From an uncultured Bacilli bacterium (lineage in GTDB: Bacteria; Bacillota_I; Bacilli_A; RF39; UBA660): a stretch of DNA of 32,966 bases. This document shows positions 16,955 to 25,285 of the stretch, one piece after another; within the stretch, counting starts at the first letter, position 1; each line of letters begins with the position of its first letter. The notes under the pieces were generated by a model. The model worked only from the letters and a program-made list of their open reading frames with translations. It was not told the origin of the DNA and ran no database searches. The DNA lies in assembly GCA_934130485.1 (NCBI GenBank), contig CAKOYE010000007.1, positions 1 through 32,966 on the forward strand, read 5' to 3'. The position numbers and the translations under genes were made by a program.

Positions 16955-18352
16955 ATGAAAAAAACAAAAATTATTTGTAGTATTGGTCCTGCTAGTAATA
17001 AGGCAGATATTATGGAACAAATGGTATTAGCTGGAATGAATGTTGCAAGAATTAATTTCTCACACGCTACAATGGAAGAAAGACAAATGGCTCAGGATTC
17101 AGCTCGTGAAGTAAGAAAGAGAACTGGAAAAAATATAGCTATTTTATGGGATACTAAAGGTCCTGAATTTAGAAGTGGCGTACTTGAGGGAGAATCAATC
17201 AACTTAGTTGAAGGTAAAACAATTCGTATTGTTAAAGACAACGTTGTTGGTAATGAAGAAAGAATTACAGTTAATCATCCAAACGTTCTTGACAATTTAG
17301 TTGTAGGAGATATAGTTTTACTTGAAAACGCTAAAATGAAAGTTGAAGTTATTTCTAAAGAAAATGATGGAGTTACTTGTAAAATCGTTAATGGTGGAAA
17401 ATTAGGAAACCGTAAAAGTTTAAGTGTTCCTGGTAAAAAACTTGATATTCCATATATCAGTGAAACAGATAGAGAAGATATTATTTATGCATGTAAAAAT
17501 GGTGGAGAATTCTTAGCTATTTCATTTGTAAGTTGTCCTGAAGATGTTTTAGAAGTTAAGGAAATTTTAAAAGAACAAGGAAGAGAAGATTTACAAATTA
17601 TTTGTAAAATTGAAAGTGAATTAGGTATTAAAAACTTAGAAGAAATTCTTAAAGTATCTGATGGAGCAATGGTTGCCCGTGGAGATTTAGGAACTGAAAT
17701 TCCAAGTGAAATGTTACCAATTGTTCAAAAGAAAATGATTAAAACATGTCGTAAAATGGGTAAAATTTGTATTGTTGCTACAGAAATGCTTGAAACAATG
17801 ATGGAAAATACAAGACCAAAAAGAGCTGAAACTAGCGATATAGCAAATGCTGTATTCGATGGAACAGACGCTGTTATGTTAAGTGGTGAAACAACAGTAG
17901 GAAAACATCCAATTGAAACTGTTAGAGCAATGGCAAATATTTGTGAAACTGCTGAAAAATATGCAGAATTTAATTATGAACCAGTAGAAAATAATATTAC
18001 TACTGCTATTGCAAGAAGTGTCGTAGATAGTGTTGACATTTTAAATGCTAAATTAATATGCGCTGCAACAATGTCTGGTCAAACTGCTAAAGTAATAAGT
18101 AATTTAAAACCAAATGCATCTATATTAGCTTTAGTTCCTGATGATAAAACTGGAAGAAGACTTGCATTAAACTGGGGAGTATATCCTGCAAATGTTGGTG
18201 TTATGGATAGCACTGATGATATTATTAGAGTTGCAAAAGAAAAAGCTATCGAAAAATATAATTTACAAAAAGATGATATCGTTGTAATAACAGGATCATT
18301 TCCTAAACATCAAACTAAACATACTAACTTAATGAAAATTGAACAAATATAA
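16955..18352 (+). CDS. pyk: Pyruvate kinase
   Basis: The 465-residue protein matches the core enzyme. MKKTKIICSIGPAS, GMNVARINFSH, the metal and substrate region AILWDTKGPEFRSG, the family signature around ICKIESELGIKNL, VARGDLGTEIP and MLSGETTVGKHP are present. It converts phosphoenolpyruvate and ADP to pyruvate and ATP, the last ATP step of glycolysis. It lacks the C-terminal PEP-utiliser-like domain (about 110 residues) found in Bacillus and some Clostridium enzymes. The promoter is strong, with an extended -10, and overlaps a possible Spo0A box, so repression on entry into sporulation can be proposed. It ends at a bidirectional terminator. Confidence 0.97.
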   Translation: MKKTKIICSIGPASNKADIMEQMVLAGMNVARINFSHATMEERQMAQDSAREVRKRTGKNIAILWDTKGPEFRSGVLEGESINLVEGKTIRIVKDNVVGNEERITVNHPNVLDNLVVGDIVLLENAKMKVEVISKENDGVTCKIVNGGKLGNRKSLSVPGKKLDIPYISETDREDIIYACKNGGEFLAISFVSCPEDVLEVKEILKEQGREDLQIICKIESELGIKNLEEILKVSDGAMVARGDLGTEIPSEMLPIVQKKMIKTCRKMGKICIVATEMLETMMENTRPKRAETSDIANAVFDGTDAVMLSGETTVGKHPIETVRAMANICETAEKYAEFNYEPVENNITTAIARSVVDSVDILNAKLICAATMSGQTAKVISNLKPNASILALVPDDKTGRRLALNWGVYPANVGVMDSTDDIIRVAKEKAIEKYNLQKDDIVVITGSFPKHQTKHTNLMKIEQI

Positions 18353-18353
18353 T

Positions 18354-18387
18354 AAAAAATATAGTGAAAATTCACTATATTTTTTTT
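18354..18387. terminator. Bidirectional terminator between pyk and the J-like gene
   Basis: AAAAAATATAGTGAA, a 2-nt loop, and TTCACTATATTTTTT form a stem of about 15 bp with a T-run in each direction. The convergent gene's TAG stop (18375-18377) lies inside it. Confidence 0.9.
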
Positions 18388-19094
18388 ACATATTGATTGT
18401 TTTTTTTCAACTTATTTTGACGATTCAATTCAAGTTTTCTAGTCATATAAACTCCCCAACTTGCTATCTTAAATCCATCAATAACATCATCATCTGAACT
18501 ATACAAAGTTCTTGAATCAGGATTCATCAAATATTTATTACAATAAATTATATTTCTTGACATATCACAAATTTGCAATATTGCAGTATTTTTTCCTAAA
18601 AAATCGATATCAAATTTATCAATACACTCAACACTAATATTTTCAAAATCATTTGAACTTTTTAAAAAACCAACAATTTTATTTTCAATAAATTCGTTAT
18701 TTTTATTTTCAATATAATTAACTACTACTTTATTTTCAATCTTATCATTTAAATCTTTGAACATAATTTTAGAATTATTCATTGCTTCATATTGACAAAC
18801 AACATTATGCATTCCTTGTGAACCAATGTTTTTTTCATACCAAGCTGATCCCAAAAAACTTGTAAAACACTTGTATGCTTCATAAACATAATTTCTCTCT
18901 TCATTATATTCAGAACTATTTCCAAACGAAATCATTAAATCTCGATAGTTTTTTTCAAGTTCCTCTCTTGTATGATCAATATTTAATCCTAATATTTGAT
19001 AATAATTTAAACCTAATCCAGAACTTAATCTATTATTAAGCATCATAGCAGTTTCGTATGCTTTACTATTTTCAACATTTAAAAATGTAAACAT
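18375..19094 (-). CDS. J-domain-like protein lacking the HPD motif
   Basis: Of the 239 residues, about 30-88 resemble a DnaJ J-domain. LNYYQILGLNIDHTREELEKNYRDLM fits helix I and helix II. The position of the HPD loop reads FGN instead, and YVYEAYKCFTSFLGSAWYEKN fits helix III with the terminal Trp-Tyr. Without HPD it should not stimulate DnaK ATPase, so a binding or scaffold role is more likely. The C-terminal 150 residues match nothing known to me; they have mixed alpha/beta character and a basic tail (LNRQNKLKKNNQ). There is no signal peptide. The ATG at 19094 has GAGGTG upstream. It is monocistronic, with a perfect consensus promoter, so expression is probably high and constitutive. Confidence 0.65.
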   Translation of the reverse strand: MFTFLNVENSKAYETAMMLNNRLSSGLGLNYYQILGLNIDHTREELEKNYRDLMISFGNSSEYNEERNYVYEAYKCFTSFLGSAWYEKNIGSQGMHNVVCQYEAMNNSKIMFKDLNDKIENKVVVNYIENKNNEFIENKIVGFLKSSNDFENISVECIDKFDIDFLGKNTAILQICDMSRNIIYCNKYLMNPDSRTLYSSDDDVIDGFKIASWGVYMTRKLELNRQNKLKKNNQYVKKI

Positions 19095-19120
19095 AAAATC
19101 ACCTCATTCAATATTAAGTT

Positions 19121-19149
19121 ATTATAACATCAAACTTTTTTAATGTCAA
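19121..19149 (-). promoter_or_regulatory. Perfect consensus sigma-A promoter of the J-like gene
   Basis: Minus strand: TTGACA (-35, 19149-19144), 17 bp, TATAAT (-10, 19126-19121), an exact match to both hexamers and the ideal spacing. It is the strongest-looking promoter in the window. Confidence 0.85.
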
Positions 19150-19174
19150 ACATAGAAAATTAGGAAAATTATAT

Positions 19175-20566
19175 TTACAAGGAATTTATATAATTTTGAA
19201 TTTCATTTAAAATTTCATTAAATTTTAAACCATTTGATGCCTTAAGTAATATACAATCACCATTTTTAATAATTTCCTTTAAAATATTAATAGCTTCTAA
19301 ATTATTTTCAAAACAATATAAGTTTTTACTATTAAATCCTAATTCTAATGCTTTGTTTCCTATATTTTTTGCTTCAATCCCCACAGTTATTAAAATATCA
19401 ATATTATTCTTTACAACATAATTTCCAACCTCTTCATGAAGTTCTTTAGAAAAATCACCTAATTCTAACATACTACCTAGCACGGCAATTTTTCTATTTT
19501 TTTGTTGTTTTAAAATATCTAAACTTGATTTCATAGAATCAACACTTGCATTATAAGTTCCATTAATTATTTTTATATTATTTTTTAATTCAATTATTTC
19601 CATCCTATTTTTTGTTAATTTGAAATTTTTTATACCATCTTGAATTTTAGATACCTCAATATTTAATAAAGCTCCAACCGCAAATGCTACTAAACAATTA
19701 TATACAAAAACTTTACCAGGTATTGGACAATATATATTTGTTTTTTTATTTTTATACAGAATATTAAATCTTGAACTATCTTGATATAATTCAATATCAA
19801 CAGCCATAAAATCACTTATATTGTCAATACCTACTGAAATAACATTTTCCTTATTGTTTAAATAATAATTATTTAAAAGATCACAATCATTATTTAGTAT
19901 CAATATACCTTGTTGATCCATTCCATCCCTAATTTCCAATTTTGCTTTCAAAATATTTTCTCTACTACCTAATTCACCAATGTGAGCAGTTCCAACATTT
20001 GTAATCACACCTATATTTGGTTTAGTAATCTTAGATAAATATGATATTTCACCTAAGTGATTCATTCCCATTTCAATTACTACAGCTTTTTCATCTTTTA
20101 ATCTCATTATAGTAAGTGGAAGACCTATATTATTGTTATTATTGCCTTCTGTTTTTAATGTACTAAAATTTTCATTAAGAACACTATAAATCATATCGCG
20201 AGTACTAGTTTTACCTACACTACCAGTTACTCCTATAAAAATTGCAGATGACTTTTTTCTTATATATGATGCAATATCCCTAAGTACAATTATACTATCT
20301 TTCACCAAAATAATTGGTTTATCACTTTTAAAAGTTGGGTCAGGTTTAAAAAATTCTTGTTCAAGAATTACACAATTTGCCCCCTTTTCAAATGCCTCCA
20401 TATAAAAATCATTACCGTTATAATTTTCTCCATTAATACCTATATATGTATCACCTACATTTAAATTTCTCGTATCTTTTGTAAAATTTGAGCATATCAC
20501 ATCTAAATTTCCAGAATACAAAGTACCATCGCATAATTCTAATATTTCACAAACACTCATACTCAT
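19175..20566 (-). CDS. murF: UDP-MurNAc-tripeptide--D-Ala-D-Ala ligase
   Basis: The protein has 463 residues from ATG 20566, which has GGAGG 8 nt upstream. An in-frame TTG at 20581 overlaps that SD and is not the start. The N-terminal domain holds DTRNLNVGDTYIGINGENYNGNDF, typical of MurF uridine binding. The central ATPase domain has the P-loop GVTGSVGKTSTRDM, the EMGMNHLGEI motif and ITNVGTAHIGELGS. The C-terminal domain shows NGTYNASVDSM and VLGSMLELGD. It adds D-Ala-D-Ala to the tripeptide to complete the cytoplasmic wall precursor. The promoter shares its -35 with the divergent gene at 20681. Confidence 0.95.
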   Translation of the reverse strand: MSMSVCEILELCDGTLYSGNLDVICSNFTKDTRNLNVGDTYIGINGENYNGNDFYMEAFEKGANCVILEQEFFKPDPTFKSDKPIILVKDSIIVLRDIASYIRKKSSAIFIGVTGSVGKTSTRDMIYSVLNENFSTLKTEGNNNNNIGLPLTIMRLKDEKAVVIEMGMNHLGEISYLSKITKPNIGVITNVGTAHIGELGSRENILKAKLEIRDGMDQQGILILNNDCDLLNNYYLNNKENVISVGIDNISDFMAVDIELYQDSSRFNILYKNKKTNIYCPIPGKVFVYNCLVAFAVGALLNIEVSKIQDGIKNFKLTKNRMEIIELKNNIKIINGTYNASVDSMKSSLDILKQQKNRKIAVLGSMLELGDFSKELHEEVGNYVVKNNIDILITVGIEAKNIGNKALELGFNSKNLYCFENNLEAINILKEIIKNGDCILLKASNGLKFNEILNEIQNYINSL

Positions 20567-20604
20567 ATATAAAACCTCCAAAACAAAAAAAATAATATCA
20601 CATA

Positions 20605-20634
20605 ATTATATGCTGTGTAAATGTATATTTGCAA
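20605..20634 (-). promoter_or_regulatory. Promoter of murF, sharing its -35 with the divergent promoter
   Basis: Minus strand: TTGCAA (20634-20629), 18 bp, TATAAT (20610-20605). TTGCAA is its own reverse complement, and the same six bases fit as the -35 of the plus-strand promoter. An alternative murF promoter is TTTACA, 18 bp, TATTAT, slightly downstream. Confidence 0.5.
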
Positions 20635-20656
20635 AAAAATATTAATATGTTATAAT
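20629..20656 (+). promoter_or_regulatory. Promoter of the 20681-21160 gene
   Basis: TTGCAA (-35, 20629-20634), 16 bp, TATAAT (-10, 20651-20656). An AAGGAGG SD follows before ATG 20681, with a leader of about 18 nt. Confidence 0.6.
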
Positions 20657-20680
20657 ACTTGCAATTAAGGAGGAATTTTA

Positions 20681-21160
20681 ATGAATCAACAATCGAATAC
20701 AGATATTATTGAAAAAGTCATTAAAACTATTAACGAAAGTTTTGCTAATTCATACCTACAACATACCCTAGAAATATTAAAAAAATATAATATTAAAACA
20801 TATGACAAAAACTTAATACCTGATGACCCTTATTTTTATTATTTAAATGGTCATTGTAATTCATATTCGGATATATTATGTAGTATATTTGGTGAAAATG
20901 CGATTAAATATAATTCAGAAAGTCACGTTGTTACAAAAATTGGTGTTCATTTTTATGATGTAACTGGAATAGTGGATTGTTTAGTTGATGAAAAATTTCA
21001 TAAAACAGATACTATTAGTGATTTACATTATATTGATATAGCTTTTTATCAAAATGATGAAATGGAAAAACCTATCGAAATTGATTTAATAAATATTGGA
21101 ATAAAAAAACTTGAAGAATTAAAAAGTAAAGAAATAAAACAAAAACAAAAAACGATTTAA
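20681..21160 (+). CDS. Small protein with a possible papain/transglutaminase-like Cys-His-Asp set
   Basis: The 159-residue protein has no signal peptide or membrane helix. The centre reads YLNGHCNSYSDILCSIFGE, then SHVVTKIG and FYDVTGIVDC. A Cys at a helix start (C59), a His opening a strand (H82) and an Asp in a YDVTG turn (D93) are spaced as in papain-like and transglutaminase-like folds, including small GxC..HV..DxxG proteins. If real it could be a peptidase, amidase or acyltransferase; a non-catalytic relative is equally possible. The C-terminal tail is Lys-rich and runs into the terminator. It is monocistronic and divergent from murF. Function is not established. Confidence 0.6.
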   Translation: MNQQSNTDIIEKVIKTINESFANSYLQHTLEILKKYNIKTYDKNLIPDDPYFYYLNGHCNSYSDILCSIFGENAIKYNSESHVVTKIGVHFYDVTGIVDCLVDEKFHKTDTISDLHYIDIAFYQNDEMEKPIEIDLINIGIKKLEELKSKEIKQKQKTI

Positions 21161-21172
21161 ATCGTTTTTTTT
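21145..21172 (+). terminator. Intrinsic terminator of the 20681 gene
   Basis: AAAAAACGATTT and AAATCGTTTTTT form a perfect palindrome around 21159/21160, with Ts following. The stop codon TAA sits in its centre. Confidence 0.85.
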
Positions 21173-21176
21173 ATAT

Positions 21177-21202
21177 ATAAAAAGAGTATAAAATTCATAC
21201 TC
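21177..21202 (-). terminator. Intrinsic terminator of the murL-murD-serS operon
   Basis: GAGTAT (minus, 21202-21197) pairs with ATACTC (21189-21184) across a 7-nt loop, followed by five Ts, just past the serS stop. Confidence 0.8.
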
Positions 21203-21206
21203 AAAA

Positions 21207-22496
21207 TTATTTTTCACTTGGTTTAATAATTTCTACCCCACCCATATAAGGTTGTAAAGCTTTAGGAATTTTAATAGAACCATCATTCATATAATTATTT
21301 TCTATTACTGCAATCAAACCACGAGGAGTTGCTAAAACAGTGTTATTTAAAGTATTAACATATTTATTACCTGATTCACTCTTAGAGCGAATTCCAAGTC
21401 TTCTTGCTTGAGCATCACCTAGCGTTGAACAAGAGCCAACTTCAAAATATTTTTGTTGTCTAGGACTCCAAGCTTCTACATCACAAGATTTAACCTTTAA
21501 ATCTGCTAAATCACCACTACAACATTCAAGAGTTCTAACAGGTACATCTAAACTTCTAAAAAATTCTACTGTAAATTGCCACATTTTGTTATACCAATTC
21601 ATAGATTCCTCTGGTTTACATAAAACGACCATTTCTTGTTTTTCAAATTGATGAACTCTATATAAGCCTCTTTCCTCTATTCCATGAGCTCCAACTTCTT
21701 TTCTAAAGCAAGGTGAATAAGAAGTCATTTTAATTGGTAGGTCACTTTCTTTAACGATTTGACCTTGAAATTTACCAATCATAGAGTGTTCACTAGTACC
21801 AATTAAATATAAATCTTCACCTTCAATTTTATACATCATTGCGTCCATTTCCTCAAAAGACATAACACCACTTACAACATCACTTCTAATCATAAATGGA
21901 GGAATGCAATAAGTAAATCCTTTGTTAATCATAAAATCTCTAGCATAAGATAACATTGCAGAATGAAGTCTAGCTATATCGCCCATTAAATAATAAAAAC
22001 CATTTCCGCTAGTTCTACCAGCACTAATTTTATCTAAACCATTAAATTTTTCAATTATATCAGCATGATATGGTATTTCATAATCAGGTACAACTGGATC
22101 ACCAAATTTTTCAATTTCAACATTTTTACTATCATCTTCACCAATAGGAACACTGTCATCAATAATGTTAGGAATAACCATCATACGAGTTTTAATTTCT
22201 TCTTCTAATTTTTTTTCACTTTCCTCTAACTCTATAATTTCTTTATTATAATTACTCACTTCATCTTTAATTAATAATGCTTCATCTTGTTTTCCATCAC
22301 GCATCAAAGAACCAATTAAACTACTTTTTTGATTTTTTAAATTTCTTAAATTATCACCTTTTAATTTTGACTCACGATATTGTTTATCAAGTTCATATAC
22401 TTCTTCAACTAAAGGTATTTTTTTATCTTGAAATTTTTTCTTTATATTATCTATTACTAATTGTTTATTTTCTCTAATTAATTTAATATCTATCAC
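21207..22496 (-). CDS. serS: Seryl-tRNA synthetase
   Basis: The 429-residue protein has the N-terminal coiled-coil arm for tRNA-Ser (about 30-105, Lys/Glu-rich). The class II core follows, with motif 2 around SPCFRKEVGAHGIEERGLYRVHQFEKQEM, SCSTLGDAQARRLGIRS and motif 3 NTLNNTVLATPRGLIAVIENN. It charges tRNA-Ser and tRNA-Sec with serine. The start is GTG at 22496 with an AGGT SD, 8 nt after the murD stop. It is the third gene of the transcript led by the T-box, whose specifier reads UCU (Ser), so serS expression should rise when tRNA-Ser is uncharged. Confidence 0.97.
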   Translation of the reverse strand: MIDIKLIRENKQLVIDNIKKKFQDKKIPLVEEVYELDKQYRESKLKGDNLRNLKNQKSSLIGSLMRDGKQDEALLIKDEVSNYNKEIIELEESEKKLEEEIKTRMMVIPNIIDDSVPIGEDDSKNVEIEKFGDPVVPDYEIPYHADIIEKFNGLDKISAGRTSGNGFYYLMGDIARLHSAMLSYARDFMINKGFTYCIPPFMIRSDVVSGVMSFEEMDAMMYKIEGEDLYLIGTSEHSMIGKFQGQIVKESDLPIKMTSYSPCFRKEVGAHGIEERGLYRVHQFEKQEMVVLCKPEESMNWYNKMWQFTVEFFRSLDVPVRTLECCSGDLADLKVKSCDVEAWSPRQQKYFEVGSCSTLGDAQARRLGIRSKSESGNKYVNTLNNTVLATPRGLIAVIENNYMNDGSIKIPKALQPYMGGVEIIKPSEK

Positions 22497-22504
22497 AATA
22501 AAAC

Positions 22505-23857
22505 CTACTTTCTTACTAATTCTTTAAATCTATTTCCTTTTTCCTCAAAATTTTTAAATTGATTATAACTAGATGCTGCTGGTGATAATAAACATATCAT
22601 ACCTTTTTTTGTGATTTTTTTTGCTATATCAACAGCAATATCCAAATTTTCTGCTTTATACACATTTTTATTTGTTATCATACTTCCTATTTTATAACCA
22701 GTTTCTGGCATACAGATAAGATTTTCAACATTACATCTTTTTAAGTATTCTACTAATTCTTCATAATGAATACCTCTATCCATACCACCAAATATAAGAG
22801 TATTTACTATTCCTAAACTTTCTATTGCATTAATTGTAGCATTAGGGATAGTTGCGATCGCATCATCATAATATGTAACACCTTCATAATTACCAACAAG
22901 CTCCAATCTATGTTCTAACGGAACAAACTCATTAATACTATCGGAAGCTAGTTTATTACTTAACCCTAAAATATTAACTACAGCTATTACTGCCATAATA
23001 TTACTTAAATTATGTCTTCCAATTAAATTTCTTTCACTATTTACATTATAAACAGGTTTATTTTTAAAATATACAAAATTATCATCACAATAAATTGTAT
23101 TATAATCTTGTTTTTCTGTAGCAAATTTATATTCAAAAACTTGTGCATCTTTTTTTTCAGATTTAACTAAATTCTTTAAAGTTTCATTATCAGAGGAATA
23201 TATTGCATAATCTACTCTACTTTGATATTTAAACATATTCATTTTAGACTCATAATAATGCTCAACACTCCCAGCATGATCCAAGTGATCTTCAAATAAA
23301 TTTAGAATAATTCCTATATGTGGTGATGTTCTAATAAATTCTAATTGATGGCTACTCATTTCAATTACTACTTTTGTTGTATCCTTAATGTCATCAATAA
23401 AATCAAAAACAGGTGTTCCTATATTTCCAAGTAATAATGAATCAACATTTTGATCCTTTAAAACCTTATAAATTAACGAAGATGTTGTGCTTTTTCCTTT
23501 AGTACCAGTTACCCCAATAACCTGATCACGAAAACATTCCAACACAATTTCTATTTGAGATGTTATATTATTTTCAAATCTAGATATATCAATATCCTTT
23601 AATGAAATACCTGGTGATTTTATAATAACATCATAATCACGTAATGTACTTAAGTAACTATAACCAGTAATTACCCTAGTTAATACATCGCCTCGCAAAA
23701 ATTCATTTTCATCAATCAAATTTTCATTTCTATCCAAAATAAATAATTTAAAATTAGGATTATGTTTTCTTATATAATTAAATGTTGACTTTCCTTCCTT
23801 ACCAAATCCTAAAATAGCAACCTTTTTACCTGTTAAAAAATCCATTACTTTATTCAT
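22505..23857 (-). CDS. murD: UDP-MurNAc-L-alanine:glutamate ligase (MurD; possibly L-Glu-specific MurD2 type)
   Basis: The 450-residue protein has the three Mur-ligase domains. The Rossmann N-terminus reads KKVAILGFGKEGKST rather than the usual MurD GxGxSGxS type. The P-loop is GVTGTKGKSTTS, then EMSSHQLEF, NLFEDHLDHAGS and the C-terminal LLSPAASSYNQFKNFEEKGNRF, which matches MurD. It adds glutamate to UDP-MurNAc-L-Ala in the cytosol. It overlaps murL by 8 bp with a strong GGAGG SD inside murL, so the two are made together. Next to MurL this suggests the Xanthomonas-type pathway, where MurD2 attaches L-Glu and MurL inverts it. L- versus D-Glu specificity cannot be decided from sequence alone. 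Confidence 0.9.
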   Translation of the reverse strand: MNKVMDFLTGKKVAILGFGKEGKSTFNYIRKHNPNFKLFILDRNENLIDENEFLRGDVLTRVITGYSYLSTLRDYDVIIKSPGISLKDIDISRFENNITSQIEIVLECFRDQVIGVTGTKGKSTTSSLIYKVLKDQNVDSLLLGNIGTPVFDFIDDIKDTTKVVIEMSSHQLEFIRTSPHIGIILNLFEDHLDHAGSVEHYYESKMNMFKYQSRVDYAIYSSDNETLKNLVKSEKKDAQVFEYKFATEKQDYNTIYCDDNFVYFKNKPVYNVNSERNLIGRHNLSNIMAVIAVVNILGLSNKLASDSINEFVPLEHRLELVGNYEGVTYYDDAIATIPNATINAIESLGIVNTLIFGGMDRGIHYEELVEYLKRCNVENLICMPETGYKIGSMITNKNVYKAENLDIAVDIAKKITKKGMICLLSPAASSYNQFKNFEEKGNRFKELVRK

Positions 23858-25211
23858 ACATAGCCTCCTTAATAATTTTTTCGAATCTTAAATCCAAATT
23901 ATTTTCTTTATTATAAGTTTTTAAAATACTATCATCTAATTCTTTATAACCATATTTATTATAATAATATTCTAGTAAATATGGTAATGTTTCCTTATTT
24001 TTTAAATATTTACCCAATACTTTATTAATAGAATATATAACTTCATCATATGTTCCAACACATTCAAATGGTTTAGAATCAGCTCCACCTATTAATCCAA
24101 TAAAATCATTTAACAAATCTTTTTTATCTAATAAATTTTCACCAAATATATTATTTAATTCTTTACAATTTAAAAAAGGACTTAATATTATATAGGCAAA
24201 TAAACATTTTGAACAATTTAAACACCATTTCCAATTTTCATATTTACTTCCTAAATTACAACTTTTAAAAATTGAATGATAATTTTTTAATTTAGAAAAT
24301 ATATAACTAATTTCTAATTCGCTTAAAGGTCTTAATAAACTAAAATATTTTATATCACTACTAAAGTAAGTAGTTGTAAAATTATAAAAATCAGATTCAA
24401 ATTCATAACTTTTAGAATATTGATGATTAATATTTTTCCCCTTAACATAACTTTCATTAGCGCTACATTCATTAGATAATACTATATATTTTTTTTGAGA
24501 TAAATAAGCAACTAAATAAGATAAAAATGCGATTACAGAACTAATTGGAATATGACCATTTAATAATCCTTCATTATTTAATTTAATCAATTTTTCTTTA
24601 TCTATAATTCTATCAACACAATAAATATCAGATTCTAAAATTCCAGCTTCTTTTGCACACTCTAACATAGGCTTCTTTGCATTCATAAGAAAGCAAGAAT
24701 TATGTTTTTCATTTTTTAACAATTCCAAACTTACACAAGAATCTTTACCGCCACCAACACAAATTAAATTACCATTACTTTCAAAACTAACTTTTGAAAA
24801 TTTATAATCATCATTAAAGATAAAATTAACAAATTCTTCCTCATTAATTTCAATATTGTTTCGATATAAAAATTCACCTAAACCATTATAATAAAGTTTT
24901 TTATACCACATAGCTTGCTCTAGGCATAAAGATCCACACTTTATAACAAAGTTTTTAGAACAAACACACTTATAATAACTAATAGCTTCTACTATTCCTA
25001 AATGAAAAACAATATTGTTAAGAAAATTGTCATCAATATTTTTCCTTTTTACAATATATTTTGGAATAATAATTTTATGGCTAAATTTTTCCAAAGAAGG
25101 AATTATATAATTATAAATAATGGTATAATTATCAACATTATTCTGAATTTCATAACTGTCATATAAAAACTCAGGATATAAATTTCGATAATTTATAAAT
25201 TTTTCATTCAT
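23850..25211 (-). CDS. murL: UDP-MurNAc-L-Ala-L-Glu epimerase (MurL)
   Basis: The protein has about 453 residues. A central ATP pyrophosphatase-type loop, LICVGGGKDSCVSLELL, and Cys-rich segments (YKCVCSKNF and WKWCLNCSKCLFAY) match the MurL family, as do the N-terminal segments FHLGIVEAISYYK and LEQAMWYKKLYYNGLGEF. MurL uses ATP to epimerise the terminal L-Glu of UDP-MurNAc-L-Ala-L-Glu to D-Glu, replacing glutamate racemase. ATG 25211 is preferred over GTG 25220, which lies in the SD (GAGGTG). It is first after the T-box and overlaps murD by 8 bp, the functional partner expected. Family assignment rests on remembered motifs and context. Confidence 0.82.
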   Translation of the reverse strand: MNEKFINYRNLYPEFLYDSYEIQNNVDNYTIIYNYIIPSLEKFSHKIIIPKYIVKRKNIDDNFLNNIVFHLGIVEAISYYKCVCSKNFVIKCGSLCLEQAMWYKKLYYNGLGEFLYRNNIEINEEEFVNFIFNDDYKFSKVSFESNGNLICVGGGKDSCVSLELLKNEKHNSCFLMNAKKPMLECAKEAGILESDIYCVDRIIDKEKLIKLNNEGLLNGHIPISSVIAFLSYLVAYLSQKKYIVLSNECSANESYVKGKNINHQYSKSYEFESDFYNFTTTYFSSDIKYFSLLRPLSELEISYIFSKLKNYHSIFKSCNLGSKYENWKWCLNCSKCLFAYIILSPFLNCKELNNIFGENLLDKKDLLNDFIGLIGGADSKPFECVGTYDEVIYSINKVLGKYLKNKETLPYLLEYYYNKYGYKELDDSILKTYNKENNLDLRFEKIIKEAMYE

Positions 25212-25230
25212 TTTTTTCACCTCTTACAAT

Positions 25231-25285
25231 AAAAGACTATTTATAGGAGCATAAAAATATGCGGTACCATCCTATTAATAGTCTT
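25231..25285 (-). terminator. Regulated T-box terminator
   Basis: AAGACTATTAATAGGA (25285-25270) pairs with TCCTATAAATAGTCTT (25248-25233), and TTTT ends the helix. The competing antiterminator pairs AGGA and TCCT around the UGGUACC bulge and the GCATA/TATGC helix. Confidence 0.85.

Noticed and set aside
16955..18352. pyk as truncated because it lacks the C-terminal PEP-utiliser-like domain
   Set aside because: The core of about 470 residues is a complete enzyme in many bacteria; the stop is followed directly by a clean terminator.
19144..19150. TTTGACA near the J-like gene as a 0A box
   Set aside because: It is the perfect -35 hexamer, and the remaining 0A positions do not match.
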